DNA of 55,243 nucleotides, from contig JAISJM010000112.1 of NCBI GenBank assembly GCA_031261525.1, positions 1 to 55,243 on the forward strand, written 5' to 3'. Every line of letters begins with the position of its first letter. The first letter of the stretch is position 1. A program made the translations under genes and the position numbers. This document shows positions 43,831 through 55,209 of the stretch, piece by piece. This DNA comes from Eubacteriales Family XIII. Incertae Sedis bacterium. GTDB taxonomy: Bacteria > Bacillota > Clostridia > Peptostreptococcales > Anaerovoracaceae. Below the pieces are notes generated by a model that worked only from the letters and a program-made list of their open reading frames with translations, did no database searches and was not told the origin of the DNA.

Positions 43831-44845
43831 TTTCGCTCTCCTTCTGCTTTGCATATTGATTGGGGGTGTAACCGGTGTGTTTCCTCAAATCCATCGGAGC
43901 TACGCCATGCTCCTCTCGAAACTGTTTGTAAAAATGACTTTTATTCTGAAGTCCAACGACTTCGATGATTCTATTAATCGATAGATTCGTCGTCTCAAGT
44001 AAATATTTTGCGTGAATCATGCGCTGTTTTGCAAGAAGTTGGGTAAAGGTATGCCCCGTTTTTTTCTTTATGATATTGCTAAGATAATTTTTGTTATAGC
44101 CGAGTTGCTCTGCTGCAGATGTGAGTGTGAGGTCTGTATGATTGGCTTCGATAAGCTTGAGCATATCAATGACAACTTGATTACTTGTCTCGGCTGATGT
44201 CTCCTGATGTTGGTCATAGTTGACATTTGCGACCAGTTCTGTAAATAGAATTGGAATGTATAGAAAGACCATGTCGCGGTCAAACGCTTGGTTGCTGAAA
44301 TACATGCGAATCATGCGATCCAAGATATCTTGGATATGCTGGTTGCTGCCCGAACGGAAGATTAAGTAGCGCTTCCGAGAATTTTTTGCGAGCCCTTTGG
44401 CTAGAAAATCGAAGAGCATGCTGTTTTTGCTACCCAAACTTGTGAGCCATTTGAGGTCGAGATTGTTGTTTGTAAAGATGATATTGATGAGGATATCATC
44501 TTTTTCGAGCGTCTCGATTGTATGCTTTGAACCTTTGTCAAGAAGGAGAATTTCACCTTGATTTAGGGTCTCTTCGTGACCATTAATCAACTGCTTTGAA
44601 CTGCCAGAAAGCATATAATTTAGCTCGATAAAGTCATGGGTGTGCTCTGGATAGATTGCGTAGCGGTTGTGTTTGCTCATGTACACGTCACTCATGCGCA
44701 GAAAATAATCTCGCTGTAGCTCCATGCGATTTTCATGTGTCTCATACGATGCCTGCGGGAGGTCTGGCACAAAATCGTGCCGCGCTAACTGCATGGCTTC
44801 GAGCGTGTTATTTTCATATAGTATCGCTTTTGTTTTCTCGTCCAT
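43823..44845 (-). CDS. AraC-family transcriptional regulator
   Basis: A 340-aa regulator with an N-terminal cupin (HNRYAIYPEHTHDFIELNYM; LLDKGSKHTIETL) and a C-terminal AraC domain (AAEQLGYNKNYLSNIIKKKT; VVGLQNKSHFYKQFREEHGV). It heads the minus-strand operon and is divergent from the Gfo/Idh/MocA gene at 45048. A 14-bp perfect palindrome lies between them. It likely controls both directions in response to a sugar. Confidence 0.92.
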   Translation of the reverse strand: MDEKTKAILYENNTLEAMQLARHDFVPDLPQASYETHENRMELQRDYFLRMSDVYMSKHNRYAIYPEHTHDFIELNYMLSGSSKQLINGHEETLNQGEILLLDKGSKHTIETLEKDDILINIIFTNNNLDLKWLTSLGSKNSMLFDFLAKGLAKNSRKRYLIFRSGSNQHIQDILDRMIRMYFSNQAFDRDMVFLYIPILFTELVANVNYDQHQETSAETSNQVVIDMLKLIEANHTDLTLTSAAEQLGYNKNYLSNIIKKKTGHTFTQLLAKQRMIHAKYLLETTNLSINRIIEVVGLQNKSHFYKQFREEHGVAPMDLRKHTGYTPNQYAKQKESENV

Positions 44846-44974
44846 ATTTACCTAATCTAATCTATTGCGCCAGATGAATCGATCCTTTTATACTGCTTAG
44901 TTTATCATTTTCTATGCCGAAAGTCGATTGCTGAAATGTGCGCCATATATGCACATGAATCTGTGCGTGAAATG

Positions 44975-44988
44975 ACATTTGCAAATGT
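44975..44988. promoter_or_regulatory. Perfect palindrome ACATTTGCAAATGT in the divergent region
   Basis: A 14-bp perfect palindrome about 60 bp before the Gfo/Idh/MocA gene and 130 bp before the AraC gene. The core TTTGCAAA is the same as in the candidate operators at both ends of the window. Palindromes fit a LacI-type dimer better than AraC, so a shared LacI regulator is possible. Confidence 0.45.
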
Positions 44989-45047
44989 TCACAATTGGCG
45001 TAATCTTAAATGGTATGAATTGTAGTATGAGGTAAGGAGAAACGCAC

Positions 45048-46043
45048 ATGAGTAAAATTAAAATCGGAATCGTTGGCTTGGGCTGGTTCGGCAACAGACA
45101 TCTGGATTATCTGCTTACAAGAGATGACGTGGCAGTCACAGCGCTTGCAAATGGTGGTGATGCGGCACTCCAGCAGTCTGGTGCGAAAGTACCTGGCGCA
45201 AAGCTTTACCATTCCTATGAAGAATTGCTTGCAGGAGAGGCGGAAATCGATGCGTTAATTGTGGCGGTTCAGCCGCACAGGCATGGCGATGTTGAGAAAG
45301 ATGCGGCGGCTCGCGGTATCCATCTGTACATCGAGAAACCAATTGAATTATCCATTTCTAAGGCGGAAGATAATCTCAAAGCGATTGAAGCTGCGGGGAT
45401 TATCACGGCGGTTGGCTATCAGGAGCGCTACAATCAGGGTGTGCCAGAGGCAAAAGCTGCAATCGGAGACGAGCCGATTGGGTCGATTACGGCTTGGTGG
45501 GTTGACCACGCACCAGGGGCATTGTGGTGGCGCGATCCTGCAAAATCTGGCGGACAGATTGTCGAGCAGGCAACGCATGTTGTCGATTTGCTTCGGTATT
45601 TTGCGGGCGAGGCGGAAGACGTTTATGGCGTCATGGGCAGTGCTTATAAGCATGAAGATCCGACCTATAAAGTGGACACTGCAAGTATGTGTACAATTCG
45701 TTTCAAGAGTGGCGCCGTTGGGAGTTTGTCGACTGCTTGTTATCAAGATGTAGATGCGCTGCCAGACAATGAAGTTGGCGTCTACATCAACACGAGAACG
45801 AAAAGCATCTACTACGATCAGAACGACAAAGTGAATATCAACAACGCAGGTAAAATTATAGAATATCCGAGCGAGAACAATGCACACAACAGGTGCCTGG
45901 GAACATTTGTAAATGCCGTAATTTCAGGTGATTCTTCACCGATTCGCTCAAGCTATAAAGACGCGCTTGAATCCTTGCGGTTGACGCTTGCATTGGAACG
46001 CTCGGTGCGTGAGAGCCGTCCGATTCAAGTTTCAGAATTGTAA
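45048..46043 (+). CDS. Gfo/Idh/MocA-family oxidoreductase
   Basis: A 331-aa NAD(P)-dependent dehydrogenase with GIVGLGWFGNRH as Rossmann motif (residues 7-18), YIEKPIEL as EKP motif and the catalytic region GGQIVEQATHVVDLLRYFAG with the conserved Asp and His. AAGGAG precedes the ATG. It is monocistronic, divergent from an AraC/TIM-barrel/EcsC operon, and followed by strong hairpins. Substrate unknown; inositol-like or sugar acid derivatives are common for this family. Confidence 0.88.
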   Translation: MSKIKIGIVGLGWFGNRHLDYLLTRDDVAVTALANGGDAALQQSGAKVPGAKLYHSYEELLAGEAEIDALIVAVQPHRHGDVEKDAAARGIHLYIEKPIELSISKAEDNLKAIEAAGIITAVGYQERYNQGVPEAKAAIGDEPIGSITAWWVDHAPGALWWRDPAKSGGQIVEQATHVVDLLRYFAGEAEDVYGVMGSAYKHEDPTYKVDTASMCTIRFKSGAVGSLSTACYQDVDALPDNEVGVYINTRTKSIYYDQNDKVNINNAGKIIEYPSENNAHNRCLGTFVNAVISGDSSPIRSSYKDALESLRLTLALERSVRESRPIQVSEL

Positions 46044-46068
46044 TCATAAGCAACCAATTTATTAATAG

Positions 46069-46416
46069 ATGCGGAATCGATATCAAAATGATGCGATTCC
46101 GCATCTGTTTTTTATAAATGCGATGAAGTGAATCTCCGATAAATTGCAAAATATGTTGATATTCCAATGTTTTCAAGTGTGATTAGATGAGGTTTTGACG
46201 AAGTCTCATTATTTATTCAATGCGGAATCGATATCAAAATGATAGGATTCCGCATCTGTTTTTTTATAAACATGATGCTGTTCATCTCCGATAAATTGCA
46301 AAATATGTTGATATTCCAATGTTTTTAAGTGTGATTAGATGAGGTTTTGACGAAGTCTCATTATTTATTCAATGCGGAATCGATGTAAAAACAGTACGAT
46401 TCCGCATTGAATAAAT
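46069..46416. repeat. Tandem duplication of a terminator-bearing ~151-bp unit
   Basis: Units start at 46071 and 46222, and a third hairpin starts at 46374 (151 and 152 bp apart). Each unit opens with the hairpin TGCGGAATCG/CGATTCCGCA, followed by T6-T7 in the first two. The remainder of about 110 bp is nearly identical between copies one and two. The third hairpin has 20-bp perfect arms (46363-46382 and 46397-46416). The first serves as terminator of the Gfo/Idh/MocA gene. Confidence 0.9.
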
Positions 46417-46565
46417 AATACTTACTTTATATCGTGTTTTTTCACGTTTTTATCAGATATATCCACCTATCTATACTATTTATTCCATTTGCATGAAATT
46501 ATAATTGAAGTAATCTATGTAATGTGATGCGGAATCCGATTCCGATTTTTAGAAAGGAAAAATTG

Positions 46566-47165
46566 ATGACACAACGAGAGCGAATTGCTGCAGGACTGCT
46601 ATACGAAGAAATGGGTGAGGGCATGCCTGCGGACAGAGCACGGGCGAAAGATCTAGCATTTGATTTCAATCATACAAGACCGTCGGACAAAGAGACGCGC
46701 GATAGCATTGCGCGCGAATTGTTCGGGAGACTTGGCGAATCCTATTTCTTCGAAGGGCCGCTTTATGCCTCATATGGATACAATGTATCTTGGGGCGAAG
46801 GGGTCTACGCCAATTTCAATCTGATGCTTGTCGATGACTATACGATTACGATTGGCAATCGCGTATTGATTGGACCAAACGTCATCATTTGCACGAGTGG
46901 ACATCCACTAGATCCTGATGTAAGAAATGAAGGCAGGCAGTTTTCATTGCCGATTGTAATCGAGGACGATGTGTGGATTGGTGGCGGCGTGGTGATTAAT
47001 CCAGGCGTCACAATTGGTCGTGGATCCGTCATCGGAGCTGGGTCTGTCGTTACGAAGGATATCCCCGCGGGTGTGGTGGCTGTCGGTAGCCCATGCCGAA
47101 TGCTGCGTGAACTTGGCGATGAGGATAAAATCTATTTCCGCGCGGGTGTAAAGGTGACTGATTGA
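46566..47165 (+). CDS. Maltose/galactoside O-acetyltransferase-like protein
   Basis: A 199-aa left-handed beta-helix acetyltransferase of the LacA/Maa group. The N-terminal Mac domain (TQRERIAAGLLYEEM) is followed by hexapeptide repeats with CTSGHPLDPDVRNEG, holding the catalytic His, and VWIGGGVVINPGVTIGRGSVIGAGSVV. It transfers acetyl from acetyl-CoA to a sugar hydroxyl and acts as a trimer in the cytoplasm. AGAAAGG precedes the Met chosen; the longer frame has no ribosome binding site. Its last codons run into a 72-bp tandem repeat array, which may extend the mRNA 3' end. Confidence 0.9.
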   Translation: MTQRERIAAGLLYEEMGEGMPADRARAKDLAFDFNHTRPSDKETRDSIARELFGRLGESYFFEGPLYASYGYNVSWGEGVYANFNLMLVDDYTITIGNRVLIGPNVIICTSGHPLDPDVRNEGRQFSLPIVIEDDVWIGGGVVINPGVTIGRGSVIGAGSVVTKDIPAGVVAVGSPCRMLRELGDEDKIYFRAGVKVTD

Positions 47166-47550
47166 TAGGGATATCGACGCGTTGCTCGAAGTTACAGTAT
47201 CAAGTAGAGATGTTGCGGAACATTTGTGACTGATTGATAGGGACATCGTCACTGTGCTCGAAGTTATAGTATCAAGTAGAGATGTTGCGGAACATTTGCG
47301 ACTGATTGATAGGGATATCGACGCGTTGCTCAAAGTTACAGTATCAAGTAGAGACGTTGCAGAACATTTGTGACTGATTGATAGGGACATCGTTGCTGTG
47401 CTCGAAGTTATAGTATCAAGTAGAGATGTTGCGGAACATTTGCGACTAATTGATAGGGACATCGTCACTGTGCTCGAAGTTACAGTATCAAGTAGAGATG
47501 TTGCGGAACATTTGTGACTAATTGATAGGAACATCGTTGCTGTGCTCGAT
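47156..47550. repeat. 72-bp tandem repeat array, five and a half units
   Basis: Units begin at 47156, 47228, 47300, 47372, 47444 and 47516, exactly 72 bp apart; the sixth is partial. Units 1 and 3 share one variant (GATATCGACGCGTTG) and units 2, 4 and 5 another, so a 144-bp pair was itself duplicated. As 72 is divisible by three, frames stay open across units: one minus frame is fully open, and one plus frame reads LIDRDI...SSRDVAEHL with a stop in alternate units. It starts at the acetyltransferase stop codon. Confidence 0.95.
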
Positions 47551-47570
47551 TCATTCAGGTCGGTTTAACT

Positions 47571-47644
47571 AATTCTCTTCCTAACTCGATTTTGGACAGA
47601 AAAAGGCGTGTTTTCGTGTCGAAAATCGAGTTAGGAAGAGAATT
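47571..47644. repeat. 74-bp palindromic element, copy 1
   Basis: Arms starting AATTCTCTTCCTAACTCGAT are near-perfect inverted repeats of about 30 bp around a short centre containing GCGTGT. Copy 2 at 49087 differs at only three positions. The pair flanks the AbiEi/DUF559-type gene. This resembles a miniature inverted-repeat element or a dispersed palindrome family. Confidence 0.9.
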
Positions 47645-47929
47645 TTCGATATGTGATATGATACGCGTTGATTTTAGGCGAATTGTAAGTGGTCACTTCT
47701 TCTTTTGCCACTTTTAACTGTAACTGTATGCCAACGTGTATCAATTATATAGATAACAAAGTGGTATCATTCACAAATACTTACTGCATGGAAAAGTTAT
47801 CCATATTGCAAGCATTGTAATAGAGTCATTGCAGTGTATTTGAATATGATATGCACGTAAAATAAGGAATTGTCACAACTACACAACCATGTAGAACCAT
47901 GTGAATTTGTAGTGATTACCTAATATCAG

Positions 47930-47957
47930 TTGACATATTCTGGAAACATGATAGTAT
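47930..47957 (+). promoter_or_regulatory. Promoter of the AbiEi/DUF559-type gene, apparently leaderless
   Basis: TTGACA (47930-47935), 16 bp, TAGTAT (47952-47957). Transcription would begin about seven bases after the -10, which is the position of the ATG at 47964. No ribosome binding site precedes that ATG, in line with a leaderless message. The preceding 300 bp after the palindrome are AT-rich without a gene. Confidence 0.6.
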
Positions 47958-47963
47958 GTGTAA

Positions 47964-48845
47964 ATGATATACTCTAAAAATCACTTAAATGAAACTGAAT
48001 ACAAACAGATTACTACAAACTATTATATTCCAATGGAAGAATGGTGCGTGATCAATCGCAAAGTTACACGAAATGAGGAAATTCACCTAGCTTTGTGTAA
48101 CTGCATCAATGCACGCCGAAAAGGCTTAGTCTTTACGGGGCAAAGTTTTTGCGCGATTCATGGAGTCCCAAGATTAAATCCATATGAAACGCGACCACAT
48201 TGCCTAACCGATAAAAAGAAAGGAACGGATTTGATCCATTGGCATCGCAATGAAAAGGATTCAGCAACAAAGACAACGACAATGAACGGTCTTACGACGG
48301 TTAATCCAATTCAAGCAATATTTGACATCGCAAAAATGGATTCTCCCGATTCGATATTGACATCAATGAATCATTGCTTATCTAAGCGGATGTTTACGGA
48401 CGCACAACTTCATGATGTAATAGAGAATCAGCCTGGCAGAAAAGGTCGCAACTTGCTCAAACGATTGTTGCGGCATGCTACGAAAAAGTGCGAGTCACCG
48501 TTGGAGACGCTCGGATATATTGCGATCTATAAGGCTGGGTTTGTGATGCCCGAACAACAGATTCGGATATTTGATAGGTATCGATATCCTGTTGCACGTG
48601 TTGACATGTATTGGAAATTGCCCAACAAAGAGATCATCCTTGAGTTGGACGGTGACGAAAAATACTTGGTAGATCCAAAATCGTTTCGTAAAGAAAAGCA
48701 TCGAGAATATGAGCTACGCGAGCTTGGATATGAGGTGATTCGTTCCGATTACGAGGAAATCAAAAACGGGAAATTGCTGCAGAAGCTCATAACATGTGGT
48801 ATTCCACTAAGACGACATTTTAAGGGAACGTTCCCGACAAAATGA
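47964..48845 (+). CDS. AbiEi-antitoxin-like protein with C-terminal DUF559/Vsr-type nuclease-like domain
   Basis: A 293-aa protein. The N-terminal two thirds resemble the AbiEi antitoxin-like architecture (a helix-turn-helix-like start, then the FTGQSFCAIHGVPR and TTVNPIQAIFDIAKMDS blocks). The C-terminal 100 residues fit the DUF559/Vsr endonuclease-like fold: ESPLE, ARVDMYW, ILELDGDEKY and an arginine-rich REYELRELGYEVIR. Such proteins are common in Actinobacteria and some gut Firmicutes, usually without a partner toxin, and none is seen here. The gene is flanked by two 74-bp palindromes, which suggests an acquired cargo gene. Defence or DNA processing is possible, but the function is unknown. 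Confidence 0.7.
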   Translation: MIYSKNHLNETEYKQITTNYYIPMEEWCVINRKVTRNEEIHLALCNCINARRKGLVFTGQSFCAIHGVPRLNPYETRPHCLTDKKKGTDLIHWHRNEKDSATKTTTMNGLTTVNPIQAIFDIAKMDSPDSILTSMNHCLSKRMFTDAQLHDVIENQPGRKGRNLLKRLLRHATKKCESPLETLGYIAIYKAGFVMPEQQIRIFDRYRYPVARVDMYWKLPNKEIILELDGDEKYLVDPKSFRKEKHREYELRELGYEVIRSDYEEIKNGKLLQKLITCGIPLRRHFKGTFPTK

Positions 48846-49086
48846 ATCTGAAAGACTTCCTCTATTGGTTATAAACTTTGAATATAATTCGAATATGAAA
48901 GTAGAGTGTGGTGTATGTCGTGTAGAATAGAATGTGTTTCAGCGTTTTTGTGAGGACAGCTTTGGCAATTCAAAGAGCCATGTCTGTTTTGTATCGTTGT
49001 ATTCGATTGATGCGAAATTCAAGATTTCTGGATGATTATATCCGTTATTGTCACGGTTTTAGATAGTAGTAGTTCTATTGATGAAA

Positions 49087-49160
49087 AATTCTCTTCCTAA
49101 CTCGATTTTGGACAGAAAAAAGCGTGTTTTCGTGTCCGAAATCGAGTTAGGAAGAGAATT
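49087..49160. repeat. 74-bp palindromic element, copy 2
   Basis: It is the same length as copy 1 and identical except for three bases near the centre, one of which restores pairing on one arm while another breaks it. It lies 240 bp after the AbiEi/DUF559-type gene. As RNA it would fold into a very stable hairpin, so it may also act as a bidirectional transcription stop, though no T-run follows. Confidence 0.9.
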
Positions 49161-49400
49161 AGTTCAGCTCAATACTGCTTATCTCTGCAAAATCCATCTA
49201 GCCTGATTTAATTAGAAAATATTTTCGTGCAAATGGCATAAATGATGCACAATTATGTACAATATCATTACTCGATGACTCGCGAATTCGTACTGCATTC
49301 AATATGCGATAGAATCATATTGAATACAGCAATGAAGGAACGATTTCGCTTGTACTTTTTTCAGATTCTATGACTTTATTATTGACCTTGATCATTTCTA

Positions 49401-49517
49401 TTGTCGTGTGAATTTGAGTTGGTATAATTTATATATGTTGGAAGGTGGCAGATGGATCGTTACAATGAATACGAATTCACAATTAAAATCATTTCAATCA
49501 CTATAAATGTACGATAG
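49401..49517 (+). promoter_or_regulatory. Promoter and possible 21-codon leader ORF upstream of lacZ
   Basis: TTGTCG (49401-49406), 16 bp, TATAAT (49423-49428). Downstream GGAAGGTGG precedes ATG at 49452 and a 21-codon frame (MDRYNEYEF...) ending at 49517. It may be a leader peptide or a chance frame. The surrounding 850 bp between the AbiEi/DUF559-type gene and lacZ otherwise contain only the palindrome and short repeats. Confidence 0.35.
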
Positions 49518-49667
49518 GCATATACAGTATATTATCTTAAAAACGTCATTGTCGGTGAGAATATAGCTAAACTGGCTAATCTTATATAGTACTTCCAGGA
49601 TGTTTACACCATAATTGGGACTTGACTGCTATTATTGTGCTCAACGTTACGTTTTAAGAGAATCTAT

Positions 49668-53755
<4,088 letters not shown>

Positions 53756-53800
53756 ATTTCGTTCGTTGTGTGTTATGCACTGAAATCCAAATCTGCAATG

Positions 53801-53920
53801 TGCAATGAAAAGTATTTTTAAACATTCGTCTGAGATCTGTATTGCAGATAACGACGAATCTGCAATAAAAAGTATTTTTAGATATTCATAAGAGATACGT
53901 ATTGTTGATGACGACGATTT
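53801..53920. repeat. Two 60-bp direct repeats after lacZ
   Basis: The segment from 53801 (TGCAATGAAAAGTATTTTTA) recurs at 53861 (TGCAATAAAAAGTATTTTTA) with a period of exactly 60 bp. The second half of each unit is conserved more loosely around GAGAT..GTATTG and ACGACGA. No gene is seen here. Confidence 0.8.
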
Positions 53921-53937
53921 CATTTTATCGGATTTAA

Positions 53938-54011
53938 TTTGGTACTATAAAAGCGTAGGTAGGAGACTCATTCATTTGAGTATCTCAAACCTGCGCTTTT
54001 ATAGTACCAAA
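53938..54011. repeat. Long palindrome after lacZ, probable terminator
   Basis: TTTGGTACTATAAAAGCG...AGGT on the left pairs with ACCT..CGCTTTTATAGTACCAAA on the right, with further pairing towards the centre (GAGACTCA / TTGAGTATCTC). The total is roughly 30-bp arms with a few mismatches. It ends in AAAATCTT and could terminate lacZ or be a mobile palindrome similar in size to the 74-bp elements. Confidence 0.75.
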
Positions 54012-54024
54012 ATCTTCTAGATTT

Positions 54025-54348
54025 TTGCCATCGAATATGTTGCTACCAAATTACATGAAAATAATCAACCGCGAAAAAGTCGACATTTTCACCGACTTAC
54101 CTCCTTATTTATGTAAAAAATGCGAGTTTTTCGTGCTTGCAAGTTATTTGAAATCTAAAGCAGATAAAATGGATATAACGCTTATTCAGAAACATACGGG
54201 ACTCTATATTGAGGATATTGAACCTTACATCTCACCCCAATTAACCTATAATTTTGTATTTTCCTCGGATATTCGACCGATCTTAGGTAATCGAATTCTT
54301 CTCAGCCCTATTATTCCGACCATTTGCATAGGCATGTTAATAATGTAA
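54025..54348 (+). CDS. Hypothetical open frame, doubtful
   Basis: A 107-codon frame starting with TTG (or ATG at 54037) without a ribosome binding site. The product has a soluble N-terminal part containing CKKCEFFVL and a hydrophobic end (ILLSPIIPTICIGMLIM). I recognise no family. It lies between palindromes and a decayed gene, so it may be a gene fragment or chance. Confidence 0.2.
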   Translation: MPSNMLLPNYMKIINREKVDIFTDLPPYLCKKCEFFVLASYLKSKADKMDITLIQKHTGLYIEDIEPYISPQLTYNFVFSSDIRPILGNRILLSPIIPTICIGMLIM

Positions 54349-54398
54349 TCAAAATTAAGTTTGTTAATCCGATGAACGCGATGCCTTATGCCCAATCG

Positions 54399-54442
54399 CC
54401 CAAATCCAGAAGAATATAATTATAATCTTCTGGATTTGGGCT
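54399..54442. terminator. Inverted repeat at the end of the decayed AlbA_2-type gene
   Basis: GCCCAAATCCAGAAG (54399-54413) and CTTCTGGATTTGGGC (54428-54442) are perfect 15-bp complements with a 14-bp AT-rich loop. It overlaps the last codons of the minus-strand pseudogene and is terminator-like, though no T-run follows. Confidence 0.6.
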
Positions 54443-54880
54443 GTTGAATTTCCCAACGGTCACTTTGGGCTGATCCGATACGTTTGATGAGGTTTTTATC
54501 CTTCAATATCTCTTTCAATATCTTAATTCTATCCGATATCGCGGTTCAGCTTTTTTCTAATTTTTTAGCAATTTCAGATACTGTGATATTTTGTGTCACA
54601 GATATGAGCTCAAGTACTTCACGATTTTTTTCTGTTAGTTTTACTGACGAGTTTACTGATGGGTTTACTATTAGATTATCGTCATCAACCGAATTAACGA
54701 ACAGTTTCAACGTTGTACGATCAGGGTCATAGTTTTCTGTATATGTTGGCTCAACCCACTTTTCATCTCTCCAAACTTGATAAAGATTTGGGATACCGCT
54801 GCCCAGCTCTTTCTCCAACGCCAATCATATTGAACATTTTCAGAAATGTTTCGTTTCGCGAATTTGAAACTCCTCCATTG
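54421..54880 (-). pseudogene. AlbA_2-type regulator, decayed C-terminal half
   Basis: The reading order on the minus strand is GGVSNSRNETFLKMFNMIGVGERAG, then after a one-base shift GSGIPNLYQVWRDEKWVEP, DPDRTTLKLFVN, a winged helix (EKNREVLELISVTQNITVSEIAKKLEKS), an in-frame TGA at 54546-54548, and the tail AISDRIKILKEI...NLIKRIG ending at 54421. This is the C-terminal half of the AlbA_2/HATPase_c_4 regulator family. Removing one G from the GCTGGGCAGC word (54802-54804 plus strand) restores the canonical GERAGSGIP. The N-terminal half is not seen. Confidence 0.8.
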
Positions 54881-55100
54881 GTCACATGGCATATATGACA
54901 AAATGTGTTCGTAGCGACATTTATATACAAAATAGTAAGAGCATTGGTTGCGAAAGAAAATGAAAATGCATTTTTAATATGCGGTTCAGATTAAATAGTT
55001 CAGATTAAATCCTAATCGCATGAGAAACGATACCGATGCATCTCACTCAACAAACGCTCTTATACGATTGACAGTGTGTGAAATATCACAAAAAAAGAAA
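54881..55100. other. Non-coding stretch before the right-edge promoter
   Basis: No convincing gene is present. A 13-bp direct repeat GTTCAGATTAAAT occurs at 54984 and 54998. The sequence is otherwise AT-rich. Confidence 0.5.
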
Positions 55101-55143
55101 TTTTGCAAAACACTGTTGACATTTGCAAAATAAACTATATAAT
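55101..55143 (+). promoter_or_regulatory. Strong promoter with two TTTGCAAA operators at the right edge
   Basis: TTGACA (55116-55121), 16 bp, TATAAT (55138-55143). TTTTGCAAAA (55101-55110) lies just before the -35, and TTTGCAAA (55122-55129) lies in the spacer, centres 20 bp apart. This arrangement suits a LacI-type repressor. Immediately after the likely transcription start a small hairpin TTGGGC/GCCCAA (55155-55170) follows. Confidence 0.65.
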
Positions 55144-55209
55144 TGAATCATCAGTTGGGCACGCGCCCAATACGATAAATTCAACATTTCAGTATTGTGG
55201 TGAAGCACT

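Noticed and set aside
45348..45887. 179-codon minus-strand frame inside the Gfo/Idh/MocA gene
   Set aside because: Antisense shadow; the plus-strand frame has all family motifs and a good ribosome binding site.
46069..46416. CRISPR or riboswitch array
   Set aside because: The repeats are terminator hairpins in a duplicated segment; no conserved riboswitch motif or spacer pattern is visible.
46944..47534. 196-codon minus-strand frame with 24-residue Ser/Thr-rich repeats
   Set aside because: It is an open frame created by the 72-bp repeat period, overlaps the acetyltransferase gene antisense and has no convincing ribosome binding site or promoter.
47156..47550. CRISPR array
   Set aside because: Units are contiguous 72-bp copies without unique spacers, repeats are not short palindromes, and no cas genes are present.
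55155..55170. Terminator or attenuator at the right edge
   Set aside because: The stem is only 6 bp and has no T-run; it is kept only as a note in the promoter entry.
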